A stretch of DNA of 64,000 nucleotides from Ochrobactrum quorumnocens (GCF_002278035.1 NZ_CP022604.1:1426001-1490000), one strand, 5' to 3'; shown: positions 9,342 through 19,892, numbered from the stretch's first letter. Notes: generated by a model not told the origin, from the sequence alone. Made by a program: numbers and translations.

Positions 9342-10451
9342 TCAAACGATGTTCAACGTCACGGCCACGGGACAATGATCGCTGGCCTTGGGCCGGTCCC
9401 ATCCGGCGCGCGGATAGCGTTCAACATCTTGTCCTGGCGGGAAAATGGTGCGCCATGGCTGTCCACGCCGAATAATCTGTGGAATGGCACTCTCGTTCTT
9501 GTTCGCAAATGACGGCGAGGCCAGAATGTAATCGAGCTGGCAAAGGTGCCGTTCTTGCGGCCCACGTGTGTGATAGAGCGTCCAGCGATCCATGACCGGG
9601 CGGCGTTCAACCAAATTGACGGCAAAGCCATCAGTGAGCAGCGTATCGATCGCGCTTACTTCTTCCGTAAATGGAGTAAACTGGTACCCATTCCACTCAT
9701 CACCATCGATGACGATCCGTTCGCGATAATCGTTGAAATCGCCACAGATGAGCCAGCGCTTATCAGCCGTCTGCCCCACCCCGAACTTGTCTTCGATAAT
9801 CCGCCTGATCGCAAGCGTTTCGGCCTGTCGTACAGGCAATGATGCCGTTCGCCCATCGAAACCGTTGCGCGCGCCGCCCATAGATTTCAGATGGACCACA
9901 AACAATGACAAAGGCTTGCCACCAATTCGCATATCGAGATTGAGACAATCGCGCTTGAAGATGCGGTCGTGCGGTTCCAGCCCCAGTTCGGCCAGCACCG
10001 GCTGGTAAAGTTCCAGATCATTATAGGTCAGATGTGCGTGGCTCGTGACTTGAGTGATCTCGATGGGTTGACCATCGCGCGTGGTGTCGCGCGCCATAAC
10101 CGCCACATCAATACCGCGACTGTCATTGCCGTCGATTAGATATTTGTTGCGGTAGCCCTGGCCAATCATCTTGAAAAGATAGCCATATTCAAAGGCATTG
10201 AGTGCCGCGAGATTATCGACTTCCTGCAGACAGAGGATATCGGCTCGAGCTTCAGCAATAGCCAACGCCGTCATCTGGCGCGTATCATCTGCATGGGCGA
10301 CGGCACGCGCCTGCTCCAGCAAACGGTATTGCGTTTCATCGCCAATTTCGAACAATTTGAGCGAACGGTCCTGATGCAATTCATTGCGAAAGCCGGAAAA
10401 ATCAAACCGGCGCATCAGATTTTCGACATTAAATGTGGCTATCGTAAACAT
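9342..10451 (-). CDS. Endonuclease/exonuclease/phosphatase-family protein
   Basis: 369 residues with the EEP-fold landmarks in order: FTIATFNVENL (metal-binding Asn), ADILCLQEVDN (metal-binding Glu), LFVVHLKSMGGARNG, RWLICGDFNDY (GDFN motif) and a terminal KASDHCPVAVTL (SDH motif). All key catalytic motifs are present, so it is probably an active Mg-dependent phosphodiesterase or phosphatase. No signal peptide is visible. The substrate (nucleic acid, lipid or nucleotide) cannot be told. It is followed at 2 bases by the NUDIX gene. Confidence 0.88.
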   Translation of the reverse strand: MFTIATFNVENLMRRFDFSGFRNELHQDRSLKLFEIGDETQYRLLEQARAVAHADDTRQMTALAIAEARADILCLQEVDNLAALNAFEYGYLFKMIGQGYRNKYLIDGNDSRGIDVAVMARDTTRDGQPIEITQVTSHAHLTYNDLELYQPVLAELGLEPHDRIFKRDCLNLDMRIGGKPLSLFVVHLKSMGGARNGFDGRTASLPVRQAETLAIRRIIEDKFGVGQTADKRWLICGDFNDYRERIVIDGDEWNGYQFTPFTEEVSAIDTLLTDGFAVNLVERRPVMDRWTLYHTRGPQERHLCQLDYILASPSFANKNESAIPQIIRRGQPWRTIFPPGQDVERYPRAGWDRPKASDHCPVAVTLNIV

Positions 10452-10572
10452 GCCTGCGCAATCTCGCGACTTGCGTTATGATTGGCAAGAACTTCTTTTC
10501 CAAATCTGGCGATCTTGATGATTTTCTGCCGAACAATCCCCATATGAAAAGAAGCAATAAGGATGGAATACG

Positions 10573-10992
10573 ATGATGGGTAAGATTTGGCGTGTGGCGC
10601 TTTGTTCGGGCCTGTTTGCAGCGAGCCTTATCGGCAACGCTGCGGCGATTGAACTGCGGAAAACACCCTATCTACCGTCCTTACAGCCCAGCAAGCCGCC
10701 GATCATGGGATCTATGCCGCGCTCGTATCAGCCAAAAGCCGGCTCGAGTAAATGTTATGGCGTGGGCTGTCGCGACAGTGGCAATTATATTTCGCGCGAA
10801 GGCATCCCGATCTATAAGAATGGCGACCCTCTTCAGGTGCGTCCGTCCAACCGCAAGCCGGTGACGACGTTCGGGCCCAGCAGCAACCACATCCAGTGGT
10901 GCTCGAACCGCTATCGCAGCTATCGTACCTCCGACAATACCTACCAGCCGCTGGCAGGACCGCGTTCAGGCTGTAACTCGCCATTTCAATAA
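10573..10992 (+). CDS. Small secreted protein of unknown function
   Basis: 139 residues beginning with a clear signal peptide (MMGKIWRVALCSGLFAASLI, cleavage probably after NAAA). The mature part is rich in Pro, Ser, Tyr and Arg and has four cysteines (CYGVGC near the middle; WCSNR and GCNSPFQ near the end), suggesting one or two disulfides in the periplasm. I do not recognise a family. AAGGATGGAA before the ATG supplies a ribosome-binding site. It is divergent from the endonuclease-like gene and followed at once by a strong terminator. Confidence 0.75.
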   Translation: MMGKIWRVALCSGLFAASLIGNAAAIELRKTPYLPSLQPSKPPIMGSMPRSYQPKAGSSKCYGVGCRDSGNYISREGIPIYKNGDPLQVRPSNRKPVTTFGPSSNHIQWCSNRYRSYRTSDNTYQPLAGPRSGCNSPFQ

Positions 10993-10998
10993 AACAAA

Positions 10999-11025
10999 AA
11001 GGCCGGAGAAAACTCCGGCCTTGTT
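10999..11025 (+). terminator. Rho-independent terminator, bidirectional
   Basis: Stem AAGGCCGGAG (10999-11008), loop AAAA, stem CTCCGGCCTT (11013-11022), followed by TTGTTGTTCTT; A-rich on the left. It separates the convergent secreted-protein and aminotransferase genes and probably serves both. Confidence 0.9.
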
Positions 11026-11032
11026 GTTCTTA

Positions 11033-12265
11033 CTAGGCAGCTTCCGATTTGGAATGCGTGCGGATCAGACGACCGAGGCGCATGATGCCCTCATCGATCA
11101 TTTCGTCATTTGCACAGGAATAGCTCAGACGCAGCGTGTTCGCGCCAGTACCATCGGCAAAGAATGCTTTGCCGGGAACGAAAGCCACTTTTTCGCTTTC
11201 AATCGACGCTGCGAGCAATGCCGCGCCATCCATCCCCTTGGGCAACGTGACCCAGATGAACATGCCGCCTTCTGGCTTGGTCCAGTCAGTGCCTTCCGGC
11301 ATATATTTGGCCAATGCTTCCAGCATCTTGTCACGGCGATGTTTGTAAACACCATGAAGCTTCGCAACCTGCTTGTCGAAGCCACGCGACGCCACATGGT
11401 AAATAGCAATCTGGTTGATCGTCGACGAATGCAGATCAGCGGCCTGCTTCATCAAGACCAGCTTGCGGATGACCGACTGTGAGGCGACCACATAGCCAAC
11501 GCGCAAGCCCGGTGCCAGCGTCTTGGAGAAAGAACCGCAGTAGATGGTGCGGGTCTTTTCAATGTCGCCACCATTACGCGCAATATCGAGCGAAAGGATC
11601 GGCGAAATCGCTTCTCCATTGTAACGCAAATACTGGTAGGCAGCGTCTTCGATGATCGGAACATTGAGTTCATCCGCATCGGCCAACAGCTTTTCGCGGC
11701 CTGCGAGATTAACGGTCTCACCGGTCGGATTGCTGAAATCTGCTGAGAGATAAGCAAACTTGACCTGACCGCCTGCCTTTTCAGCCATCTGCTGATAGGA
11801 CGCAGGCGTGCGGTTGCCATTCATCGAAAGAATATCATAGGTTGGCTCATAGGCATTGAAAGCCTGCAGCGCGCCAAGATAGGTCGGGGCTGTCACCAAT
11901 GCCGTGTCATTTGGCGAGATGAACAGCTTGCCGAGGTAATCGAGCGCCTGCTGCGAACCGGATGTGATGAAAACATTGTCCTCGGTGCAAGGAATGCCAA
12001 TTTTGGCAAGCTCGCTCACCAGCCATGTGCGCAGCGGCTTATAGCCTTCTGACACAGAATATTGCAGCGCTGCATTGGCTTCAGGGCCGCCAAAGATATC
12101 CTTATAGGCGGTCTGGAATTCGTCATGCGGGAACAATGCAGGATCGGGGATGCCGCCAGCAAAGGAAATAATATCCGGGCGTTCCAGCAATTTCAGAAGT
12201 TCACGGATTTCCGAAGCGCGCATACGTTTCGAGCGCGTTGCAAATACAGTTTCCCAGTCCAGCAC
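11033..12265 (-). CDS. PLP-dependent class I/II aminotransferase (2-aminoadipate aminotransferase-like)
   Basis: 410 residues in the MocR-type/LysN-like aminotransferase group. Landmarks: FAGGIPDPALFP, ITSGSQQALDYLGKLF, DFSNPTGETV, IIEDAAYQYLRYNGE (PLP-contacting Asp and Tyr) and CGSFSKTLAPGLRVGYVVA with the Schiff-base lysine. No DNA-binding domain is fused. The substrate could be an aromatic, branched-chain or aminoadipate amino acid. A GTG at 12265 is preferred because GAGGAGA lies 6 bases before it; an in-frame ATG at 12313 lacks such a site and adds 16 atypical residues. Confidence 0.87.
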   Translation of the reverse strand: MLDWETVFATRSKRMRASEIRELLKLLERPDIISFAGGIPDPALFPHDEFQTAYKDIFGGPEANAALQYSVSEGYKPLRTWLVSELAKIGIPCTEDNVFITSGSQQALDYLGKLFISPNDTALVTAPTYLGALQAFNAYEPTYDILSMNGNRTPASYQQMAEKAGGQVKFAYLSADFSNPTGETVNLAGREKLLADADELNVPIIEDAAYQYLRYNGEAISPILSLDIARNGGDIEKTRTIYCGSFSKTLAPGLRVGYVVASQSVIRKLVLMKQAADLHSSTINQIAIYHVASRGFDKQVAKLHGVYKHRRDKMLEALAKYMPEGTDWTKPEGGMFIWVTLPKGMDGAALLAASIESEKVAFVPGKAFFADGTGANTLRLSYSCANDEMIDEGIMRLGRLIRTHSKSEAA

Positions 12266-12611
12266 GGGAAATCTCCTCAATTCGTTTGAAGGCAAAGCCT
12301 CCTCAAACTTCACCAGATAAAGGTGAAGCGATAGCGCAAATTTCAGCCGACGAGAACACCTCTTTCCATGCTCACATGGAATAAAGATATTCAGAATTGT
12401 TTTGGCTTAACCGCGCACAAAACATAAATCCTCTAGCCATTTGACGATCTTTTCGTGCGCAACACTTCGCGCCAAGAAATTCAAATGCCTTTCATGTGCT
12501 AAAGGGGCGTAAGAAACGCCCCTTTTTTAATCTGATCTTAGAACGCTCGAAATCTAATGAGATTCAGACTTCTGGCCGACTCAATGACCAAAACCTAAAT
12601 GCCTCAGATTT
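12266..12611. other. Intergenic stretch between ilvC and the aminotransferase gene
   Basis: About 346 bases without a reading frame worth calling. It must contain the aminotransferase promoter (leftward). Its one clear element is the hairpin at 12501-12528, whose T-run points rightward, opposite to both neighbouring genes. Confidence 0.5.
12501..12528 (+). terminator. Intrinsic terminator with T-run on the plus strand
   Basis: Stem AAAGGGGCGT (12501-12510), loop AAGAA, stem ACGCCCCTTT (12516-12525), then T to 12528. Read leftward it would end ilvC but has only three T after the stem; read rightward it has a six-T tail with no known gene before it. Confidence 0.75.
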
Positions 12612-14340
<1,729 letters not shown>

Positions 14341-14360
14341 GGATCAATCCCTCCACCTTG

Positions 14361-14372
14361 TACCGTACGGTA
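14361..14372. promoter_or_regulatory. Palindromic operator before the TetR gene
   Basis: TACCGTACGGTA is a perfect 12-base palindrome, immediately followed by another CGGT half (ACGGTACGGT). Overlapping half-sites of this form are typical TetR-family operators. Its position just upstream of the regulator gene supports autoregulation. Confidence 0.65.
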
Positions 14373-14504
14373 CGGTTCCGCTTATTAATCCTTGCTTGAG
14401 AGGCCGTCAAGCAGGATTTTTCACGATGAACGAAGATTTTAGAAATGTGATCCCCGTGTTGCCGCCAGCACTTTGTCAGCAACAGGAAAGAAGCCAACAA
14501 ATTC

Positions 14505-14552
14505 AAAAAGAAAGGGCGCCTTCCGGAATCAAATTCTCAGAAGACGCCCTTT
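14505..14552 (-). terminator. Rho-independent terminator of kup
   Basis: AAAGGGCG (14511-14518) pairs with CGCCCTTT (14545-14552), and the stem extends inward with one mismatch. On the minus strand a CTTTTTG run follows. It lies about 30 bases past the kup stop codon. Confidence 0.75.
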
Positions 14553-14581
14553 GAAATTTAAGAAGAGTGCGGCTCGCAGTC

Positions 14582-16561
14582 TTAAAGATTTACCTGCGTT
14601 CCAATCTCCACTACGCGGCCCGTTGGAATCTGGAAGTATTCCGTCGCATCAGATGCAGTACGGGCAAGCAGGATAAAGAGCTTATCCTGCCATAGCGGCA
14701 AACCAGAATGTGCCGACGCCTTCAACCAACGGCGAGACAAGAAGAAAGATGTCGTCATGATATCAAACTTCCAGCCAAGCTTGCGACACAGGCCGAGCGC
14801 GCGCGGAATATTAGGTTGCTGCATATAGCCAAACGTCAACGTCACCTGCATGAAACGCTCATTATATTGCGAAACACGCGCACGATCGGCGCTCGAAACC
14901 CAAGGTTTGGAAGCTGTGACAACCGTCAGGATGACGTTGTTTTGATGCAAAACCTTATAGTGCTTGAGGCTATGCATTAGTGCTGTTGGCGCACTCTTTG
15001 GATCGCCCGTTAAAAATACCGCCGTTCCCGGAACGATGGTCGGTGGACGTTTGTTCATCTGCTCAACAATGAGATCGAGCGGCACTTCAGCCTTGCGGGT
15101 TTTCTGGAACAAGTGGCGGGTACCGCGCACCCAAGTCCACATGATGATGACCAGAATGAGCGCAAAGGTAATCGATGCCCAGCCGCCTTCATGCACCTTG
15201 ATGATATTGGCGCTGAAGAACATGATATCGATGACGAGAAAGCCCAGGATCAACGGCAGCGCACGGCTCACGCGCCAATTCCAGATGCGCGTCATGACAA
15301 AATAGAGCAGCCCTGTCGTGACCAGCATATTGCCGGTTACAGCGATACCGTAAGCGGACGCGAGATTATTGGACTTCTCAAAGCCAAGCACCAGAATGAT
15401 AACAGTCAAGCCCAGCAGGAGATTGACGCGCGGAATATAGATCTGCCCGTGCAGCTTCTCCGAAGTATGCTGGATTTCGAGACGGGGCAGAATGTTGAGC
15501 TGAACGGCCTGACGAGCCACCGAAAACGCACCGCTGATAACCGCCTGACTGGCGATTACGGTTGCAGCAGTTGCCAGCAACACCATTGGCCAGAGCGCAA
15601 ATTCTGGCATCATCTGAAAGAATGGTAATGCTGCAGCTTCGCCATGCGAAAGCACGAAGGCCGCCTGCCCGAAATAGTTGAGCAGCAGGCATGGGAACAC
15701 GATCCACAGCCAAGCCCGCACAATCGGCTTGCGTCCGAAATGCCCCAAGTCTGCATAAAGCGCCTCGGCACCAGTCATGGCAAGGAAGACCGCGCCAACC
15801 GTAATGAACGCCACGCCAGGGCTGACCACGAGAAACCGCAGCGCGTAATAAGGATTGAGCGCCGCCATCACTGTGGGGTCGTCAAAAATATGCCAAAGAC
15901 CGGACGCACCAAGCGCCAGAAACCAGACTGCCATGATCGGACCAAAAACGATGGCGACCTTGCCTGTCCCGTACTTCTGAATGGAGAATAGAACAACGAG
16001 AATAACCACAGTGATGGGAACCACAAACGGCGTCATGTGAGGTGCAACAATCTGCACGCCTTCCACTGCGGAAAGCACCGAAATCGCAGGCGTGATGACG
16101 GCATCGCCAAAAAACAGCGCTGCTCCGCAAATACCGGCAGCCAGAATGACGTCGGGCCGCCCTTTCAAGGCAGCCCGTACCAAAGCCATCAGAGAGAGAA
16201 TGCCGCCTTCGCCATTATTGTCGGCGCGCAGCACGAAAATCACATATTTGACCGTAACAACGAGCAAAAGCGCCCAGAAGATGAGAGAAACAACACCAAG
16301 AATGTCACTTCTGGAGAGAAACCCATCCGAGGTTGCCGCATGTAGTGCTTCACGAAAAGCGTAGATCGGACTTGTGCCGATATCGCCATAGACAACGCCC
16401 AGCGCGCCAAGGACGAGCGTCTTCATGCTATCGTGAGAGTGGTCGTTTTCTTCGGAAACCATTGCGCTTTCAGGAGAAACACCAACCGGCAGCGTGTTCT
16501 GAGAACCCGACAGTGCATCTCCTGCGACTGACGTGTTCTTATCTGGTTGCTCGCTGCTCAT
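14582..16561 (-). CDS. kup: Low-affinity potassium uptake protein Kup (TrkD)
   Basis: K+/H+ symporter of the inner membrane, 659 residues, within the usual size. After a 45-residue polar N terminus comes LVLGALGVVYGDIGTSPIYAF, the hallmark first membrane segment of KUP proteins, then about 12 hydrophobic segments to residue 475 and a soluble C-terminal domain (VPGTAVFLTGDPKSAPTAL, typical). A GAGGTG site precedes the ATG. A hairpin terminator follows. No regulator is linked. Confidence 0.95.
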   Translation of the reverse strand: MSSEQPDKNTSVAGDALSGSQNTLPVGVSPESAMVSEENDHSHDSMKTLVLGALGVVYGDIGTSPIYAFREALHAATSDGFLSRSDILGVVSLIFWALLLVVTVKYVIFVLRADNNGEGGILSLMALVRAALKGRPDVILAAGICGAALFFGDAVITPAISVLSAVEGVQIVAPHMTPFVVPITVVILVVLFSIQKYGTGKVAIVFGPIMAVWFLALGASGLWHIFDDPTVMAALNPYYALRFLVVSPGVAFITVGAVFLAMTGAEALYADLGHFGRKPIVRAWLWIVFPCLLLNYFGQAAFVLSHGEAAALPFFQMMPEFALWPMVLLATAATVIASQAVISGAFSVARQAVQLNILPRLEIQHTSEKLHGQIYIPRVNLLLGLTVIILVLGFEKSNNLASAYGIAVTGNMLVTTGLLYFVMTRIWNWRVSRALPLILGFLVIDIMFFSANIIKVHEGGWASITFALILVIIMWTWVRGTRHLFQKTRKAEVPLDLIVEQMNKRPPTIVPGTAVFLTGDPKSAPTALMHSLKHYKVLHQNNVILTVVTASKPWVSSADRARVSQYNERFMQVTLTFGYMQQPNIPRALGLCRKLGWKFDIMTTSFFLSRRWLKASAHSGLPLWQDKLFILLARTASDATEYFQIPTGRVVEIGTQVNL

Positions 16562-16696
16562 ATGCAGACACCTCGCAAGGTCGTAAGTATCGGGATGGAA
16601 TATCAGAGCGTGTGAGAATTAAACAAACCGTCCACAGCTAGGGAATACACGATAGCTGTAAAAAGTTCCCACACCAATTGGCGATCAGCCATATGT

Positions 16697-16726
16697 TTGA
16701 CGTGTCAAAGTTAAACTCTTTATAGA
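16697..16726 (+). promoter_or_regulatory. Promoter-like sequence on the plus strand
   Basis: TTGACG (16697-16702) and TATAGA (16721-16726) with an 18-base spacer, or TTATAG with 17. It overlaps the palindrome TTTGACGTGTCAAA. No plus-strand gene follows. Confidence 0.35.
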
Positions 16727-16931
16727 AAAGTAATCTGCACCGGCACACTGGCGCGGAACACGAACTGCGGAAAACTTCATGTATGCTTCCCTCAAACGAT
16801 CCAGCGCGCCCCCAGCGCATGTATATCAGGCGGGCGGTCTATATCTTGTCGCGCCCGCGCACAAATGCAGATTTCGCAAGGCTTCGCTCCGAGCCATGCG
16901 CTCAATGCACTGCCTACCCGGCCAGTGGATT

Positions 16932-16985
16932 GAATTTGACGTTTGAATCCCGACCAACACAAATGCTGTTTCAAACGTCAAATTC
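16932..16985. repeat. Inverted repeat, 16-bp perfect arms
   Basis: GAATTTGACGTTTGAA (16932-16947) and TTCAAACGTCAAATTC (16970-16985), perfect inverted copies with a 22-base loop. It is the longest perfect palindrome in this gap. Confidence 0.85.
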
Positions 16986-16987
16986 GC

Positions 16988-17026
16988 AAAGACCACTAGA
17001 TTCAAATACTTGCTAGTGGCCTTTTT
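16988..17026 (+). terminator. Terminator-like hairpin, better in the plus direction
   Basis: AAAG-A-CCACTAG (16988-16999) pairs with CTAGTGG-C-CTTT (17013-17024) apart from one A/C mismatch; T5 runs from 17022. Leftward it could also end pdxJ, with a poorer tail. Confidence 0.55.
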
Positions 17027-17077
17027 GATTCTGACATTTGTTTAACGCCTGCCTCAAGGGATGCAAATGTCGGAATC
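17027..17077. repeat. Inverted repeat overlapping the pdxJ stop
   Basis: GATTCTGACATTTG (17027-17040) and CAAATGTCGGAATC (17064-17077) are inverted copies with one mismatch that can form a G-U pair. The right arm covers the last bases of pdxJ. Confidence 0.65.
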
Positions 17078-17816
17078 AGACCGCTAATGCACCTATATAA
17101 CGGCTAACAGTGACAGGCATGCCGTACATCAAAGCATCTGCCGTGAGTCCATGACCGATAGAAACTTCACTAAGCTGCGGCACATGTTTGACCAGCGCGG
17201 GCAGGTTTTCAACTGTCAGATCATGCCCTGCATTGATTGCAAGCCCAAGTGCCGAGGCAGCAGCTGCTGCCTTACCAAGACGGCTCAGCTCTCGTGCTGC
17301 AGCCGCTGGATCGTCATAAGTCGCACCATATGGGCCGGTATAAAGTTCAATTCGGTCTGCACCGATGGCCTTTGCCTTGTCATAGCCAAGCGGGTCAGGG
17401 TCAGCAAATAGAGAAACGCGCATACCGTTTGACTTCAAACGCTGGATGATTGGGGAAAGAAAATCAGCTTTGGTCTCGAAGTCCCAACCATGGTCAGACG
17501 TCGCCTGCATCGGATCATCGGGAACCAATGTCACTTGCTCTGGCTGATGCTTTTCCACAAGTTCAAGAAAGGCTTCCGTGGGAAAACCTTCAATATTAAA
17601 CTCAGCCTGCGGATATTCATCGTCGATCAAAGCACGAATATCGCCAAGATCGGAAAAACGGATATGTCGCTGATCAGGGCGCGGATGCACGGTCAACCCA
17701 GCTGCTCCGGCAGCAAGGGCAGCGCGCCCCAGCCCGGTGACACTTGGCCAGGGTAGATCACGCCGGTTGCGCAACATGGCTATGGCGTTGAGATTGACGG
17801 ACAGTTTTGCAGGCAT
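17076..17816 (-). CDS. pdxJ: Pyridoxine 5'-phosphate synthase
   Basis: Last step of de novo vitamin B6 synthesis: joins 1-deoxy-xylulose 5-phosphate and 3-amino-2-oxopropyl phosphate to pyridoxine phosphate. 246 residues, normal for Pdx[67 protein letters not shown] and [15 protein letters not shown] follow the family in order. A much longer frame reaches 18083, but the start [10 protein letters not shown] at 17816 matches the family and has GAGGGGG upstream. Confidence 0.96.
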   Translation of the reverse strand: MPAKLSVNLNAIAMLRNRRDLPWPSVTGLGRAALAAGAAGLTVHPRPDQRHIRFSDLGDIRALIDDEYPQAEFNIEGFPTEAFLELVEKHQPEQVTLVPDDPMQATSDHGWDFETKADFLSPIIQRLKSNGMRVSLFADPDPLGYDKAKAIGADRIELYTGPYGATYDDPAAAARELSRLGKAAAAASALGLAINAGHDLTVENLPALVKHVPQLSEVSIGHGLTADALMYGMPVTVSRYIGALAV

Positions 17817-18135
17817 AGAGCTTCGCCCCCTCAAATCAGGATATGGCTTTATATCGCCTGCCGGTAAAAAATGTGAGTGTTTTCCGGTCGCACCCTGCAC
17901 GCAATCCCAAACAGCCGTCATTGCTGTATTTTTCGCAAGCCCACCGCAACTTTTGCGCATCCAAAAGCGTTTGAACATGAGAAATAAAGCATTTCCAGCA
18001 AAAGTGTGAAGCGGTTTTGCGTCGGAAAATGCGTAAAAACAAATAATTGGAGCAGTTTCAACGATCCGGACTTCAAAAAACACTCCAAATCATGACATCA
18101 GGTCAAACAAAACATTCAGGAAGTGGAGGTTATCG
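17817..18135. other. Divergent promoter region of pdxJ and the SpoIIAA-like gene, with a mosaic repeat
   Basis: 319 bases between two divergent genes. Promoters for both should be here but none is clear enough to mark. The central part is occupied by a copy of the dispersed intergenic repeat (17989-18043). Confidence 0.5.
17989..18043 (+). repeat. Mosaic intergenic repeat, module B (diverged copy)
   Basis: GCATTTCC ... AAAAGTGTGAAGCGGTTTT ... GGAAAATGC followed by GTAAAAACAAA. The core AAAAGTG-GAA-(C)GGTTTT, flanked by inverted arms and GTAAAA, recurs at 21968, 37537, 42333, 44463 and inverted near 48945. Confidence 0.7.
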
Positions 18136-18534
18136 ATGCGCAATGAAGACATTCCTGTCATTCGACGCATTCCCACCAGTCGTGAAGATGTATTTGCCTT
18201 CGCAATTGAGGGACATCTCAATGATGCAGCACTTGAGAACCTCTATGGCCTTCTCGATGCCGCCTATGAAGGGCATGACGAAATCGACCTTCTCATCCGA
18301 CTAACCGGCTATGAAGGGGTCGATTGGGGCTCAGCATTCTCCGAAAGCATGCTGTCCATGCGCGCAAAATCGCTAAGACATCTGCGCCGTTACGCGATCG
18401 TCGGCGGACCATTGTGGATACAAGCCAGCGTCACACTCATGCAGCCATTTCTCTCAATAGAAATGCGAACATTTGAAGCCGAAGACGAGCCAGAAGCCTG
18501 GAAATGGCTCAATGCGGAACCCAATGAGCAGTGA
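18136..18534 (+). CDS. SpoIIAA-like/STAS-domain protein (DUF3478 type)
   Basis: 132 residues with the SpoIIAA-like fold pattern: FAIEGHLNDAALENLYGLLD, then DEIDLLIRLTGYEGVDWGSAFSE and the C-terminal IEMRTFEAEDEPEAWKWL, a typical ending. These proteins resemble anti-anti-sigma/STAS or Sec14-like lipid-binding domains; no kinase or sigma partner is nearby. GGAAGTGGAGG precedes the ATG. Role unknown. Confidence 0.75.
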   Translation: MRNEDIPVIRRIPTSREDVFAFAIEGHLNDAALENLYGLLDAAYEGHDEIDLLIRLTGYEGVDWGSAFSESMLSMRAKSLRHLRRYAIVGGPLWIQASVTLMQPFLSIEMRTFEAEDEPEAWKWLNAEPNEQ

Positions 18535-19656
18535 TTACTTGACGATAGTCAGCTGCTCGGCTGCGCGCGTGATGGCGGTGTAAAGCCAACGCTCGCGCGT
18601 ATCACGAAAGGCGTAGCTTTCGTCGAAAAGCACGACATTGTCCCATTGCGAACCCTGCGCCTTATGCACAGTCAACGCATAGCCATAATCGAAATCGTCA
18701 AAGCGCTTCTTCGTCTGCCAGGGAATTTCGGCATCCGGGTCCTCAAACTGGGCCTTGAGAAGCTTAATCTTGGCAACGCCACGATCTTCATCTTCTGGCG
18801 AAACCAGCAGGTTGATACCAGGCTTCACCGTCTCCTTGGATGAAGTCATCACCTTCCAGAGCGATCCATTCAACAATCCCTTGGCCGGATCATTGCGCAA
18901 GCAAACCAACTTGTCGCCAGCCTGCGGATATTCGGCAGTAAAGCCTTTCAGCTCGCGTAACCGCTGATTATAGCGCTTGCGGGTGCGGTTGGTGCCGACA
19001 AGCACCTGATCGGCAGAAAGAACCAAATCCTGATTGACTTCCGACTTCGAAATGACCTTTGCCCGTCCCTCATCGCAATAATCGAGTTCCCTGCCCTCGC
19101 GCACATCGAGCGCCATGCGAATGATCGGGTTGTCACGTGCCTGACGGTGAATTTCAGTCAGCAGGAAATCCGGGTCATGCTCCGTAAAGAACCCACCACC
19201 AGAAATCGGAGGCAGCTGTCCTGGATCACCCAGCACCAGAATAGGTGTGCCAAAGGTCATCAGATCGCGACCGAGCTGTTCGTCAACCATTGAGCACTCA
19301 TCCACAACGATAAGTGCGGCCTTGGCAACAGGGCTTTGGCGGTTGAGTGAAAAGGTCGGTGATATCGAGGTCTTGCCCGTGGTTTCATCTTCCACGGCTT
19401 CTTCACCACGCGGGCGATAGATCAGCGAATGAAGCGTGCGCGCATTGTTCGCGCCCTTTGAGCGGAGAACCTGCGCGGCTTTGCCGGTGAATGCCGCAAA
19501 CTGCACATCACCGTCGACATGTTCAGCAAAATAACGCGCGAGCGTCGTCTTACCCGTACCTGCATAGCCAAACAGCCTGAAGATCGGGGAGCGCCCTTCC
19601 TTCAGCCACTTTCCGACGGCCTTCAAGGCCTGATCCTGCTCCGGTGAAAACTGCAT
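18535..19656 (-). CDS. RecD-like ATP-dependent DNA helicase (SF1B)
   Basis: About 373 residues. Walker A LFGYAGTGKTTLARYFAE, motif Ia AFTGKAAQVLRSKGA, Walker B LIVVDECSMVD, motif III PILVLGDPGQLPPISGGGFF and a C-terminal UvrD_C_2-like block (DYGYALTVHKAQGSQWDNV, LYTAITRAAEQLTIV). This is the short RecD2/Dda-like type of single helicase without the RecBC partners; it probably unwinds DNA 5' to 3'. Stop is 1 base from the SpoIIAA-like gene stop, in convergent orientation. The start is uncertain: an ATG at 19656 begins right at the family region, but a longer frame to 19707 exists and neither has a strong ribosome-binding site. Confidence 0.83.
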   Translation of the reverse strand: MQFSPEQDQALKAVGKWLKEGRSPIFRLFGYAGTGKTTLARYFAEHVDGDVQFAAFTGKAAQVLRSKGANNARTLHSLIYRPRGEEAVEDETTGKTSISPTFSLNRQSPVAKAALIVVDECSMVDEQLGRDLMTFGTPILVLGDPGQLPPISGGGFFTEHDPDFLLTEIHRQARDNPIIRMALDVREGRELDYCDEGRAKVISKSEVNQDLVLSADQVLVGTNRTRKRYNQRLRELKGFTAEYPQAGDKLVCLRNDPAKGLLNGSLWKVMTSSKETVKPGINLLVSPEDEDRGVAKIKLLKAQFEDPDAEIPWQTKKRFDDFDYGYALTVHKAQGSQWDNVVLFDESYAFRDTRERWLYTAITRAAEQLTIVK

Positions 19657-19892
19657 CCGTTGTTCAGACAGGATTCGCCGCACAAGAGCAAGCGCGAAGG
19701 AGAACAAACCAGCATCAAAACTTTGACATTACCCGGTTTCGCGTAAATCTGGATTACATCAATACATCCTAATAAATAGCAAATTTAATCTGTGCTACCA
19801 AGTAATAGTAAGGTGTAAAAATGAAATTGAATCAATTTTCACTATAATTTAATTGTTAGAATCAAATAGTATTTATATAAAGGAGTATAGCC

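Larger units (their letters stand above)
16562..17075. other. Long gene-free stretch with promoter-like site and three inverted repeats
   Basis: 514 bases between kup and pdxJ, both leftward. The longest plus-strand frame (16783-17016) has no protein-like features. On the plus strand TTGACG at 16697-16702 is spaced 17-18 bases from TTATAGA, and a T-tailed hairpin ends at 17026, so a plus-strand transcript of about 290 bases is conceivable. The site includes the palindrome TTTGACGTGTCAAA (16696-16709). Confidence 0.45.

Noticed and set aside
16783..17016. 77-residue plus-strand frame between kup and pdxJ
   Set aside because: Irregular composition, runs through the inverted repeats, no ribosome-binding site; the region is better explained as non-coding.
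17817..18083. Longer N-terminal version of PdxJ
   Set aside because: The extra 89 residues do not match the family, and the internal ATG has a good ribosome-binding site.
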